The notes below the pieces were generated by a model. It was not told where the DNA came from. It saw nothing but the letters and a program-made list of their open reading frames with translations, and searched no databases. Shown piece after piece: positions 1-7,792 of a stretch of 23,299 nucleotides of DNA. Position 1 is the stretch's first letter; each line of letters opens with the position of its first letter. Both the position numbers and the translations under genes were made by a program. The stretch is from a virus: IMG/VR virus record IMGVR_UViG_3300031857_001442, positions 1 to 23,299 of that record. One strand, written 5' to 3'.

Positions 1-2789
1 TTAATAGAAGCATCATATCTTGCAACTGATCTTAAAGTTTCTGCAGCCCTTGCTGTAGTTGGATGACGACCAGATTGTAGTGCTCTAAGTTCATCTCTAT
101 CAATACCAAGAGTCTTTAGTTGATCATCAGACATTGCAAGTAGATTTTTACCAAGATTACCTTTTACAGTATTTAGATAGTTATTAACATATCCAAGATC
201 TGCTACTAGATTTGATGCATTCCATTGCTTTATTCCAGCGTTTCTAACTTCTTCAATATGTGATGCTTGTACTGCAAAAAGATTTTTTTCTTGTGCAGGA
301 GTTAAAGTAATACCCTTTTGTTTCAAAACCTTCTTTATTGCTCTTACTTCAGTTCTAAAACCAGACTGTGATTCTTTAGCAAGTCTTTTAATAGCAGATG
401 GAGCACTTGTTCCAGCACTTGATCCACGACCAATAGATAGTCTCTTTTCTAAGGCAGAACCAGTCATTGGTCTACCACGTTCTATATTTTTATCTAGAGC
501 ACGAATAATCTTATCTTCTGAAATACCAGCAGCAATTAATTGTGCTATCTTCTTTTCCAAATTACGAGCAGCCATCTGGCTCTTTGTGGTATATGTCTTA
601 CCACCAACATTTACAGTACCCTCTTCATATTTTGCAATTTCTCCACTTACAAGAGCAGCAATTAGTGGCTTAAATCTGTCGTCTTGTGCAATAGGCTCTG
701 GAATTACTGCTTCACCTGGTGTAAGCATTGCGGGTACGGAGTCAGTACCCTTTGAATACCCTGGAACTTTCATGGTTCCAGAATTAAATTTTTTCGGAAC
801 CTTTCCAGCACCAGGAATCATCATTCCAGGATTTGCTGCTGCAAATCTTGCTGCTGCTGCTGTAGCCTGAACATATGCATTGCGAAGTTGATTTACTGCA
901 CTAGCCTCAAGTGTAAATTGCTGAGTTAATCTTGTATGTGCCTGGTTTAAAGATGCGGCAACTACTGCCGCCTCCATTTGTTCGCTGCTTAAGTATTGTG
1001 TTTGTTGTGCAAGATTTGTACTATTTCCAGTTAATTTTAAAAATCCTTGTCGCATTAATAAAAATAGTTTAATTATATTTGCTGCGCCGTTTGCAACTAG
1101 GCCAAATGTCATTAATAAAGTAGGTCCAACAAGACCTACAAGAGTGGTTAGAATAACTATAAACTTTTTAGAACCGTCACTTAAATTGCCAAACTTTTCA
1201 AAAAGTTCTCCAAAAAACTTAATAACTGGAGTTATCGCTTTTAAAAATTCTTTTCCAATAGGAGCAATTGTTAGTTTTAATTGCTCAACTGCTTCTCTAA
1301 AGTTTGTACCAATTGCATCTTCTACTGCACCCAATTCTCGTTCTGATAATATTGCGAGTTCTTCTACAGACTTACTAGCCAAATCTAAAACTCGTGCTGC
1401 TTGACCACCATCTTTTGTAACGTTTTCAAACAAAGTAGAAAGACGTGCGAATTGGAATTTACCAAACAATTGTTCAATTGCTCTTGATCTTTCTAATGGA
1501 GCAAGAGTATCTAGTGCATTTGCAAAATCTATAACTGTCTGTTTTAGGTTTCCAACATTAGCCTCTACAATACCCTTTATATTAATTCCCATATCAGCAA
1601 GCATTGCTGCTGCTTTTTCTGTTGGATTAATTAAAGATGCTAATCCAGATTTAAGTGCGTTAGCACCTTCAGATGCATTGATTCCACCTTCACGCATAGC
1701 AGTTAAGAAGAATGCAAGATCTTCTACGCTACCTCCAAGTTGTTTAACAACTGGTCCAGCCTTTGGAATAGCAATAGTTAAATCTTCAATTGCTGTTATA
1801 GTTTGGTTTTCAACAGAGTTTAAAAAGTTAATTTTTCCTGCTAAATCTTCTGCAGCCAAACCAAAAGCATCTGTTAAAGATATGGTTGTTAATAATGCTT
1901 GATCTTGTTCAACATTACCAAGAACAGCAAGTCTTGTGGCTTGTGCAACCTGTGCAGTAAGTTCTGCACCAGTTCTGCCCATAGCAGCAGCACTTGCTGC
2001 CATTTCCATAGTTTTGCTAACAGCAACACCATATTTTGTAAACTGTTTTGCTAAAGCCTCTATATCTGCAAGAGCCTTATTTGTTTGCTCTGTAGTAGTA
2101 AACATATCCCCATAAACACGACGGAACTTAAGGGCTTGAGCCTCAAGATCCATAAATGTTTTAGCGGCTGCTGTACCAAAATATGCAAGCGGTATTGTAA
2201 AACCAACCATCAACTGACGGCCAGCCCACTGTGTATTCTTACCAAAATTTAATAGATTAGTTGAACCCTGTCTGAGAAGTTGATTTAATAGTGCTTGTTT
2301 TTGTGCTGCTACGGCTACCTGATTGCCGTATTCTTTCATATTGAGAGTTGTTGGAGTTACAGAGATTGCCCTCATTGCTCCAGATGCATCACGACCCAAC
2401 TTTACATATTGAGTTTGCATTTTCTTGACACGCTCTTCGGCTACCCTGCCAATCGTGTCAAATTCTGATTTAAATAGTCTTCCAAATGTTCTTGTAGATC
2501 CGCCAGCAAAACGGAAATACTCACGCATAGTGAGTTTGTTTTTCTCCAGTGCGTGAGTAAATGATTCCGTACTTGTACGAATTGTGCCCATCTGGGCGTA
2601 GAACTTACCACCAGCATTGATGGTATTCATTAAATTGGTAGCAAGACCCTTTTGGGCTGCCGCTGCTGCGGCACTACCTTTGTTTATACTTGTGTAGAGT
2701 TGTGCTAACTGACGTTGAAGATTTTTAATCTCCGCTAAAGATTGTGACGTATCTATATGTATGCCAATATTAGCATTTACGTCAGCCAC
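1..2789 (-). CDS. tail tape measure protein (TP901-1 type), 3' end beyond the window
   Basis: The frame is open from a GTG at 2789 to the left edge, giving at least 929 residues, and no stop codon is seen. The tape measure protein sets tail length and is packed inside the tail tube, from where it is released during DNA injection. The start is supported by AAGAGGTG six bases upstream. Residues 1-110 are helical and Ala/Gln-rich. Residues about 190-470 look like the TP901-1 tape measure core, with many repeated helical segments. Residues about 543-580 form a long hydrophobic stretch, probably one or two membrane-interacting helices. Near residues 681-697 is the motif KGTDSVPAMLTPGEAVIP, which I recognise as common in tape measure proteins of phages of Gram-positive bacteria. 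The remainder is charged and helical. It follows the two chaperone genes, the canonical position. Family assignment is by recognition, not by search. Confidence 0.93.
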   Translation of the reverse strand, partial: MADVNANIGIHIDTSQSLAEIKNLQRQLAQLYTSINKGSAAAAAAQKGLATNLMNTINAGGKFYAQMGTIRTSTESFTHALEKNKLTMREYFRFAGGSTRTFGRLFKSEFDTIGRVAEERVKKMQTQYVKLGRDASGAMRAISVTPTTLNMKEYGNQVAVAAQKQALLNQLLRQGSTNLLNFGKNTQWAGRQLMVGFTIPLAYFGTAAAKTFMDLEAQALKFRRVYGDMFTTTEQTNKALADIEALAKQFTKYGVAVSKTMEMAASAAAMGRTGAELTAQVAQATRLAVLGNVEQDQALLTTISLTDAFGLAAEDLAGKINFLNSVENQTITAIEDLTIAIPKAGPVVKQLGGSVEDLAFFLTAMREGGINASEGANALKSGLASLINPTEKAAAMLADMGINIKGIVEANVGNLKQTVIDFANALDTLAPLERSRAIEQLFGKFQFARLSTLFENVTKDGGQAARVLDLASKSVEELAILSERELGAVEDAIGTNFREAVEQLKLTIAPIGKEFLKAITPVIKFFGELFEKFGNLSDGSKKFIVILTTLVGLVGPTLLMTFGLVANGAANIIKLFLLMRQGFLKLTGNSTNLAQQTQYLSSEQMEAAVVAASLNQAHTRLTQQFTLEASAVNQLRNAYVQATAAAARFAAANPGMMIPGAGKVPKKFNSGTMKVPGYSKGTDSVPAMLTPGEAVIPEPIAQDDRFKPLIAALVSGEIAKYEEGTVNVGGKTYTTKSQMAARNLEKKIAQLIAAGISEDKIIRALDKNIERGRPMTGSALEKRLSIGRGSSAGTSAPSAIKRLAKESQSGFRTEVRAIKKVLKQKGITLTPAQEKNLFAVQASHIEEVRNAGIKQWNASNLVADLGYVNNYLNTVKGNLGKNLLAMSDDQLKTLGIDRDELRALQSGRHPTTARAAETLRSVARYDASI

Positions 2790-2808
2790 TTATAGCACCT
2801 CTTACTTT

Positions 2809-3138
2809 TTAGTTGTTTGCAAGTACTGTATTCAATAGAGCATTTGCATCTTGGAGTTTAACCCCCGAAGCAGCCTCAATGATTTTATAAACTGTTGGAA
2901 GGTCTAAAACTTCCTCAAGTTTCTTAACATCAGCCAAATCTGGACTGTACTGCTTCATAGCAATTTCTACACATTCAATAAGGAGAGTCATTGACTTCTC
3001 ATTATCTTCTGCCACCTCTGCTACCTTTTCAAACTTGCTCATGAAAGGACGAAGCAATGAGATTTTTAAAGGCCTCACTGCAATTTTCGTACCATCCATA
3101 AGAGTAAGTTCTTGGCTCTCATACGTTGTTGTTGCCAT
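2809..3138 (-). CDS. short tail assembly chaperone (gpG-like paralogue)
   Basis: This 109-residue protein is roughly 40% identical by eye to the first 100 residues of the gene just upstream (3198-3920) and ends where the shared domain ends. Shared landmarks are MAT at the start, DGT, PLKI, ECxxIxMKQY and DLPTxYKI. The position between the tail tube and tape measure genes and the helical acidic character fit a tail assembly chaperone, which coats the tape measure during tail polymerisation. It starts with ATG behind a strong GGAGG Shine-Dalgarno four bases away, and has its own extended -10 promoter at 3165-3173. Only 19 bases separate its stop from the tape measure start, so there is no room for a frameshifted extension domain behind it. 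The role is inferred from synteny and paralogy. Confidence 0.8.
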   Translation of the reverse strand: MATTTYESQELTLMDGTKIAVRPLKISLLRPFMSKFEKVAEVAEDNEKSMTLLIECVEIAMKQYSPDLADVKKLEEVLDLPTVYKIIEAASGVKLQDANALLNTVLANN

Positions 3139-3164
3139 TTATCCTCCTATATAGGCTAAATGTA

Positions 3165-3173
3165 ATTATAGCA
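3165..3173 (-). promoter_or_regulatory. extended -10 promoter of the short chaperone
   Basis: On the minus strand the sequence reads TTTTGTGCTATAAT, i.e. a perfect TATAAT preceded by TGC. No -35 box is visible. The box lies 26 bases before the ATG at 3138, leaving a leader of about 20 nt that carries the GGAGG ribosome site. Confidence 0.65.
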
Positions 3174-3197
3174 CAAAACGGCTATTTTTATATATTA

Positions 3198-3920
3198 TTA
3201 CTTCATTACTGATGGATCACGCAGGTCATCATAATCTAGACCCATTCCAATACCAAACCCTGCTTTTTCTGCAGCGGGACCCTGAAGTGCAAGAATATCA
3301 TTTCCATCTTTTGCTTTACCGCCACTAAATACTCTGGCTTTGAGATCTTCCCATTCTTGCTGCCCTCGTTTTTTACCATCTGGGCCTGATGAGTTGGCAT
3401 CTAAATCAACACCCTGTATTGCTGCTAAAAACTTTTTTTCTTCATAGTCAAGTTCTCGCTTACTAGAAAGGGTAGCCATAAGTTCTGTTATTGACATTGA
3501 TTCTTCTAGTTCTTGATAGTCTTTCCAAATACCGAGCAAAAATGCTTCAGCCTCAAGTTTTGCAAGGTCTAAAGAGTCCCAATTAGAGCCACTATCTGTT
3601 GCTTGATCTTTAACTGGTTGTTCTAATTTTTTATTTATTTTAATACCAGCAGCCACATCTAATATTTTATATATTGTAGGAAGATCAATATTATCTTCTA
3701 ATTCTGTTATTGTTTTTGAAATGGATGGATAATATTGCTTCATACATATTCTTGCACATTCTGATAAAACAACAATCGCTTCTTGGTCATTTTTTGTTAC
3801 ACGAATAGCCTCAAAAGTATCCATAAATTCTCTTAGATACTTTATTTTTAATGGAATAATCTCAACCTCTGTACCATCAACTAGTTGAATTATTTCTGTT
3901 TTATATATTTCTGTAGCCAT
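3198..3920 (-). CDS. long tail assembly chaperone (gpGT-like)
   Basis: This 240-residue protein has two parts. Residues 1-97 are a domain paralogous to the downstream 109-residue gene. Residues about 108-240 form an extra region (DSLDLAKLEAEAFLLGIW..., then a Gly/Lys-rich tail ending LDYDDLRDPSVMK) that resembles the T part normally attached to tail chaperones by a programmed frameshift. Here both parts lie in one continuous frame. There is no Shine-Dalgarno before the ATG. Instead a TGG-TAAAAT promoter box ends seven bases upstream, as in leaderless genes. It probably helps assemble the tail around the tape measure protein. The chaperone role is inferred from gene order and architecture. The two-domain layout and the paralogy are directly visible. 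Confidence 0.8.
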   Translation of the reverse strand: MATEIYKTEIIQLVDGTEVEIIPLKIKYLREFMDTFEAIRVTKNDQEAIVVLSECARICMKQYYPSISKTITELEDNIDLPTIYKILDVAAGIKINKKLEQPVKDQATDSGSNWDSLDLAKLEAEAFLLGIWKDYQELEESMSITELMATLSSKRELDYEEKKFLAAIQGVDLDANSSGPDGKKRGQQEWEDLKARVFSGGKAKDGNDILALQGPAAEKAGFGIGMGLDYDDLRDPSVMK

Positions 3921-3927
3921 TTAAACC

Positions 3928-3936
3928 ATTTTACCA
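3928..3936 (-). promoter_or_regulatory. extended -10 promoter of the long chaperone, leaderless
   Basis: Minus strand GTTTGTGGTAAAAT, with a TGG directly before TAAAAT. Exactly seven bases separate it from the ATG at 3920 and there is no Shine-Dalgarno, so transcription should begin at or next to the start codon. It lies just behind the terminator of the tail tube gene. Confidence 0.6.
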
Positions 3937-3939
3937 CAA

Positions 3940-3970
3940 ACAACAAACCCACCCCCATATAGGGAGTGGG
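3940..3970 (-). terminator. intrinsic terminator after the tail tube gene
   Basis: On the minus strand CCCACTCCC (3970-3962) pairs with GGGGGTGGG (3956-3948) around a 5-base loop, a 9-bp stem with one G-U pair. It is followed by TTTGTTGTTTG. It lies 22 bases after the tail tube stop codon and upstream of the long chaperone promoter. Confidence 0.8.
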
Positions 3971-3992
3971 CTGTTATTAATCTAAGATTAGA

Positions 3993-4634
3993 TTATGATG
4001 CAGTATGAGTACGATCTACGATCTTGCCATATGCGCCAGAAGCGTCTTCTGGAAGTAGACGGAATGAAACTTCAAACATTGAAGGTTCATCACGCTTTGC
4101 CGATACAGTTACATTCTCAATTGAGAGTGCACGGTATCCGACATAAACACGTTCTACATTTGAAGAGTCATCGCAGTCACCAGTACCAGGGCCGACAGCA
4201 GCGATTCCTCGCTCAACTGGGCACTCACCGAGTTCGCCTGCTGAAAGATTCAGACGGCGTCCTGCGGAAGTTGACTTTGTACCAGTAAGTTCTGACTCTG
4301 GCATTGCAAGAGCATAGAGTAGATTCTCAAGAGTTGCCTCAGCGAATGCTGTAGCAACATTTACCTGCATACCTTGCTTGTAAAGTTTAGCAACATCAAG
4401 GACCTGATCAACTGCAACCTCACCGAAGTCAGGCTGGAATTGCATTTCAAGACCGTTCATTGTATAACCGACGTTTGTCCAGAAAGAACTTGCAGACAGA
4501 GTTGACTTATAGGACTCTGTGCTTACAAATGGGTAATCTGTGAAAACGTCAGCATCAAGAGTAGTATCGCAGATAAAGAACGCTGCGGCACCGACGATGA
4601 TGTTGTTAGACGTACCACGGGTATATGCTGGCAT
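3993..4634 (-). CDS. major tail protein (tail tube)
   Basis: This 213-residue protein polymerises into the tail tube. Sequence features fit the tube fold: an N-terminal arm with GTSNNIIVGAAAFF, then SSFWTNVGYTMNGLEM, then FGEVAVDQVLDVAKLYKQGMQVNVATAFAEATLENLLYA. This middle part closely resembles tube proteins of actinophages, in which a VDQ...K.GM...TAxAExTLENL pattern recurs. A C-terminal strand region ends in EPSMFEVSFRLLPEDA. The ATG follows AAAGAGGTGA by six bases. The gene has its own promoter (4689-4697) and is followed by its own terminator (3940-3970), so it is a monocistronic unit, as suits an abundant virion protein. The codons look more GC-rich than in the neighbouring genes, consistent with high expression. 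Position between the neck genes and the chaperones supports the call. Confidence 0.88.
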   Translation of the reverse strand: MPAYTRGTSNNIIVGAAAFFICDTTLDADVFTDYPFVSTESYKSTLSASSFWTNVGYTMNGLEMQFQPDFGEVAVDQVLDVAKLYKQGMQVNVATAFAEATLENLLYALAMPESELTGTKSTSAGRRLNLSAGELGECPVERGIAAVGPGTGDCDDSSNVERVYVGYRALSIENVTVSAKRDEPSMFEVSFRLLPEDASGAYGKIVDRTHTAS

Positions 4635-4688
4635 ATTGTTTCACCTCTTTTTTCCTTGTTGAATAAGTGGGCGTGTTTCCTCGATATA

Positions 4689-4697
4689 AGTATAACA
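4689..4697 (-). promoter_or_regulatory. extended -10 promoter of the tail tube gene
   Basis: Minus strand ATACTGTTATACT, with a TGT directly before TATACT. There is no clear -35 box. The box lies 54 bases before the start codon, leaving a leader of about 48 nt with an AGAGGTGA ribosome site. The box sits only 11 bases upstream of 4705-5274, the previous gene's coding region. Confidence 0.6.
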
Positions 4698-4704
4698 GTA
4701 TTTT

Positions 4705-5274
4705 TTAGGTATAGAGGGTGCCAGTTAGGTCGTTTGTATGATAGTCATATTCAATAATGACCTTATTTACAAATAGGGTTCTTGCAGAGGCTAGTTCTGC
4801 TACATCCCTACTCTCATCTGCCTGATAGACCCTGATATTATGAAAAAATACATTTGTCGTTGTTCCAGTAATTGGATTGTCCTTAATCCACTTATTAACA
4901 TCTTGGGCTGCTGAGTCTTCTCTATCTAGTGCATCTGTTATAACTCTTACAGAGTCCATTAATTTTGCAACATCTGAAGAATAAATAAAATATATTAACT
5001 GCTCTCTTTTATGTCTGTAAAATGGTGTTGGTCTAAATCTCATCATTCTGTCATAAACAATTAAGACTGGAGACTGGGTTTGTCTGATCTGAATAGTATC
5101 ATTATATAAATCTTCTATGTTAGTTGGAAATTGTGCTGGAACCATAGGATCAAATCCAGCCTGCAAGGGAGTTTCTGGTGCTGAATCAATTATTCCAAAC
5201 TCTGCTAGTTGGGCTGCGACATACCTATTTAAAAATTTAGGTGGAAATCCAGTAGTTGAAATGCTAGTGACCAT
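4705..5274 (-). CDS. probable tail terminator / tail completion protein
   Basis: This 189-residue protein shows no motif that I can name with certainty. It begins with a short arm (SISTTGFPPKFLNRYVAAQL), then a mixed alpha/beta body containing SPVLIVYDRMMRFRPTPFYRHKREQLIYFIYS, and ends in IIEYDYHTNDLTGTLYT. The call is syntenic: it is the last of five linked genes between the capsid and the tail tube, where siphoviruses encode the protein that caps the finished tail and joins it to the head. It starts 4 bases after the previous stop, so it is probably translated by coupling from the same message. It could instead be another neck component. Confidence 0.6.
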   Translation of the reverse strand: MVTSISTTGFPPKFLNRYVAAQLAEFGIIDSAPETPLQAGFDPMVPAQFPTNIEDLYNDTIQIRQTQSPVLIVYDRMMRFRPTPFYRHKREQLIYFIYSSDVAKLMDSVRVITDALDREDSAAQDVNKWIKDNPITGTTTNVFFHNIRVYQADESRDVAELASARTLFVNKVIIEYDYHTNDLTGTLYT

Positions 5275-5278
5275 ATTA

Positions 5279-5956
5279 CTATTCTACCCCAATTCTTGCA
5301 TTTGCTATCCAACCAAAGCCAGTGCTAACGCCTTTTGCTCTGCCGACTTTAGACCCTTGACGAATATTCTTTTTAAATGCCGTTGGTCTTTTAATATAAT
5401 CATATAAACCAGAAGCACGAATAAATGATTGTTTAAAGTATCTTAACATGAACTCATCAAATACCTGTTCAAATGAACCTTGAACTTCATCTCCACCTGG
5501 ACTGGTTACGGTAACTGGATTTTTAGTAAATACTGTTTGACCACCAGATTCAAATGCTAATACAGATCCACTCTTAGGTTTAATTGTAACTGTTCTACCC
5601 TGTTCCATTATTTTTGCTTTATTTACAAAAGGTGTAGTTGCATCTGCAGACATTGATCTTGACTGCCTAAAATTAGAAAATAATGCCAAACCATTTTTAT
5701 TTACGATAAAATCTATATCAAACAATCTTGCTTTTGGACTACCTACACGATACCATTCATAGATGTGATGTAGTGCTTTTGGATTTGCTTTTGCATTGAT
5801 ATCAATATATTGACCTAGGGCTGCTATAACTTCCCTGCCCAACTTCTCTAAAAATATTTTTTTACCATCTTGAACACCATCAAGAAAACCATAAGAATAA
5901 TCAATAATATTATTCATAGTTTTTCTAAATTGACGGGTATTTGTAGTTACTATCAT
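5279..5956 (-). CDS. probable HK97 gp10-like neck/tail protein
   Basis: This 225-residue basic protein has an N-terminal helical region (residues 8-55, including FLEKLGREVIAALGQYID), then HHIYEWYRVGSPKARLFDIDF, a beta-rich middle and a C-terminal FEQVFDEFMLRYFKQSFIRASGLYDYIKRP. The helix-then-beta layout and the gene order match the HK97 gp10/tail-component family that sits between the head-closure and tail terminator genes. The start ATG shares one base with the upstream stop (TGATG), and an AGGTGA motif just before it provides a ribosome site, so translation is coupled. The C-terminal GRAKGVSTGFGWIANARIGVE is rich in Gly and Arg. Role inferred from position. Confidence 0.6.
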   Translation of the reverse strand: MIVTTNTRQFRKTMNNIIDYSYGFLDGVQDGKKIFLEKLGREVIAALGQYIDINAKANPKALHHIYEWYRVGSPKARLFDIDFIVNKNGLALFSNFRQSRSMSADATTPFVNKAKIMEQGRTVTIKPKSGSVLAFESGGQTVFTKNPVTVTSPGGDEVQGSFEQVFDEFMLRYFKQSFIRASGLYDYIKRPTAFKKNIRQGSKVGRAKGVSTGFGWIANARIGVE

Positions 5957-6405
5957 CAGTCACCTACAGTCTGATTTTCAGCCCTACGCCATAACATCTT
6001 ATAATATTCAATAGTATTAAATGGACTTACATATGGCTCCACAGTTGCTACTTCAAAAATTGTTGCTCTACCTGCACGTACTCCAGCAGTTTCTTTGTAA
6101 ATCAGTTCATCATTAGCATGTCTGATATTTGTTATAAGAATATTTGTAATAGCATTTGTTTCTTTTTGTGAAGAGATTCGTGGGTCCGCTTTGGTTCTTG
6201 CTATAAGTTTGTTTTCATACTGTAAAAATGTTTCTGGCTTTATGTTTTCTTTTCCAGCACCGCCAACAGAAGTGGCATTACAGGCTATAGTTTTATCAAA
6301 TACCCAATCTTTTTTAGGTTGTCCATAATCACCTTGAGTAATAATCGGGTAGTAAACATCAGCCTTCATTGGAAAAATAAAATCGGTATCTTCGCAGATC
6401 ACCAT
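5956..6405 (-). CDS. probable head closure (stopper) protein
   Basis: This 149-residue protein lies third after the capsid. In siphoviruses this place holds the small beta-barrel protein that closes the connector after packaging. A predominantly beta pattern is visible: MKADVYYPIITQGDYGQPKKDWVF, then IACNATSVGG, an irregular loop, and ITNILITNIR ... RATIFEVATVEPYVSPFNTIEYYKMLWRRAE. The pattern of describing a construct, a nucleotide-independent beta core and a closing strand with WRR fits the family, but I recognise it by context and not by a diagnostic motif. The ATG shares its A with the upstream TAA stop, and GGAG lies 8 bases upstream inside the end of the previous gene. Both ends overlap neighbours by one base, indicating one operon. 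Confidence 0.58.
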   Translation of the reverse strand: MVICEDTDFIFPMKADVYYPIITQGDYGQPKKDWVFDKTIACNATSVGGAGKENIKPETFLQYENKLIARTKADPRISSQKETNAITNILITNIRHANDELIYKETAGVRAGRATIFEVATVEPYVSPFNTIEYYKMLWRRAENQTVGD

Positions 6406-7376
6406 TATAATACTCCAGGACGAGTTACCAGATTCACATACTTATCTAAAATTTTATCCACTAAAAGATTACCAGTTCCTTCAAGCATTGTTTTGCTATA
6501 TTTGACATTAAACTGATCAGTCTTATATGAATCTACATATCTCTTATAGTAATCTAGTTTGCCACACTTAATATCTTCAATAAGCATATTGGCTGCATCT
6601 TTAATATCATTTGGTACTACTTTATACCCTGCCTCAATATAAAACATGTAGTCTCCACCTTCTGGGAAACTTACTCCGCCTCTAAAGGTTTGAATGTTTG
6701 CACTGTCGCCAGTATCATACCAATCAAAAGAGTCTGATGCTGCCATAGCAGTTCTTGCTGGCTTACGCTCATCTCTATTCCAGTTATCAACACCAGCAAC
6801 TGGATCTTTGATAATTGCAGTTTTATCTTTTGTAATACTATAATCATATGAATCTAATGCTGGACCGTCTTCATCATCAACATCCCAAACCTTTTGAGCA
6901 TTTTCATATACTTTAAGAACCTTGTAGCCACGTATCCAAATAGGCATATAGTCTGTGCCTTGACCTACGGTTTGAAGCCATTCTGTAGTAAAATAAAATC
7001 CATCTGGAACATATGAATCAATTATATTTCTTGCTAAACTTTCATACTCAGTGTATTCTGCTATCTCTGTGGCAGTTGTTCCTAGGGTATTAGGATCTAC
7101 GTAAGGACGAACAATCTCTAGGTTGTCCTCAACAACAACGTCTCCACGAGCAGTGCCATTTTTTTCATAAATTGTAAGGGCATAATATTCATCGTATTTG
7201 GAAAATGTATCTGATAGGGTATAAGAAACCACAGAACTTGAGTTAGATGTAACTGCTACATCTACTAATTCTTCGTTTCTGTCGTTACTTTCTATAACAA
7301 GAAAGTATGACGTGCTTGCTGTTGGTACTGTGTACTCAATCTGAAGCGGGTATGGGGGAATTCTCAAAATCTCCAT
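6405..7376 (-). CDS. probable head-tail connector (adaptor) with extra N-terminal beta domain
   Basis: This 323-residue protein appears to have two parts. Residues 1 to about 95 are beta-rich, Ser/Thr-rich and look like an Ig/fibronectin-like domain (YTVPTASTSYFLVIES...). Residues about 100-323 contain tryptophan- and acid-rich segments, a GGDYMFYIEAGYKVVPNDIKDAANMLIEDIKCGKLDYY helix region and a C-terminal helix ending LDKYVNLVTRPGVL. The helical C-terminal end resembles head-tail adaptors that dock under the portal, which are normally only about 100-200 residues, so the size is unusual. The start ATG shares its A with the TAA of the gene upstream. The adaptor call rests on order (second gene after the capsid) and on that helical segment. 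The function of the N-terminal domain is unknown. Confidence 0.55.
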   Translation of the reverse strand: MEILRIPPYPLQIEYTVPTASTSYFLVIESNDRNEELVDVAVTSNSSSVVSYTLSDTFSKYDEYYALTIYEKNGTARGDVVVEDNLEIVRPYVDPNTLGTTATEIAEYTEYESLARNIIDSYVPDGFYFTTEWLQTVGQGTDYMPIWIRGYKVLKVYENAQKVWDVDDEDGPALDSYDYSITKDKTAIIKDPVAGVDNWNRDERKPARTAMAASDSFDWYDTGDSANIQTFRGGVSFPEGGDYMFYIEAGYKVVPNDIKDAANMLIEDIKCGKLDYYKRYVDSYKTDQFNVKYSKTMLEGTGNLLVDKILDKYVNLVTRPGVL

Positions 7377-7708
7377 TAGTCTATACCGTAGTGCCTTGCT
7401 AACTCTTGGGGCGTTGCTAGTCTAACTCCCTTGCGAGAAAGCCACCAATCGGCTGCCTCCTTACTAACTATATTATAACCAACTTTGAGTGCACCAATTT
7501 TTTTATCACTATTGTGTTTATTTCTTTCTGAATAAATAGCAACTTGTTCTGGTACATTTTTTTTGGCTATTTGTATTACTTCTTTGCCCTCTAAAATATT
7601 TAACATTTCTATTTTTGTTCTTGCATCTTTGAGATCAATATTATTTTTTTTTGCAAATGATTTAATTTCAAATACGCTTTTTGTTTTTAAATCTTCTACA
7701 TTTAACAT
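7376..7708 (-). CDS. small protein with HeH/SAP-like N-terminal domain
   Basis: This 110-residue basic protein begins with a predicted helix-extended loop-helix region, residues 4-41 (SVFEIKSFAKKNNIDLKDARTKIEMLNIL), of the sort found in HeH/LEM/SAP and Rho-N domains, which often bind nucleic acid. The second half (residues 70-110) contains EAADWWLSRKGVRLATPQELARHYGI, a compact helical segment that I do not recognise. Small proteins with such domains are common directly after phage capsid genes. It is the first gene of a five-gene neck operon, with its own extended -10 promoter (7726-7734) and a good GGAGG ribosome site. Its stop overlaps the next start by one base. Its exact virion or assembly role is unknown. 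Confidence 0.65.
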   Translation of the reverse strand: MLNVEDLKTKSVFEIKSFAKKNNIDLKDARTKIEMLNILEGKEVIQIAKKNVPEQVAIYSERNKHNSDKKIGALKVGYNIVSKEAADWWLSRKGVRLATPQELARHYGID

Positions 7709-7725
7709 ATTATTCCTCCACTGTC

Positions 7726-7734
7726 ATTATACCA
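7726..7734 (-). promoter_or_regulatory. extended -10 promoter of the neck operon
   Basis: Minus strand TCTCTGGTATAAT, with TGG directly before TATAAT. It begins 8 bases after the terminator stem and T-run of the capsid gene. It lies 17 bases before the ATG at 7708, with TGGAGGA in between as a ribosome site, so the leader is only about 10 nt. Confidence 0.62.
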
Positions 7735-7742
7735 GAGATGCT

Positions 7743-7770
7743 AAAAGGGAGCGGGGTTTATTCCGCTCCC
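7743..7770 (-). terminator. intrinsic terminator after the major capsid gene
   Basis: On the minus strand GGGAGCGG (7770-7763) pairs perfectly with CCGCTCCC (7754-7747) around an 8-base AT-rich loop and is followed by TTTT (7746-7743). The 8-bp GC-rich stem is among the strongest hairpins in the window. It begins 22 bases after the capsid stop codon. Confidence 0.85.
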
Positions 7771-7792
7771 TCTTAATACTGCTTATTTAATT

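Noticed and set aside
3630-3660. Possible frameshift site in the long chaperone at AAT AAA AAA TTA, where a -1 shift would end translation after about five codons and give a short form
   Set aside because: The A-run does not form a canonical X-XXY-YYZ heptamer in the reading frame, and a separate short paralogue already exists. Slippage cannot be excluded without data.
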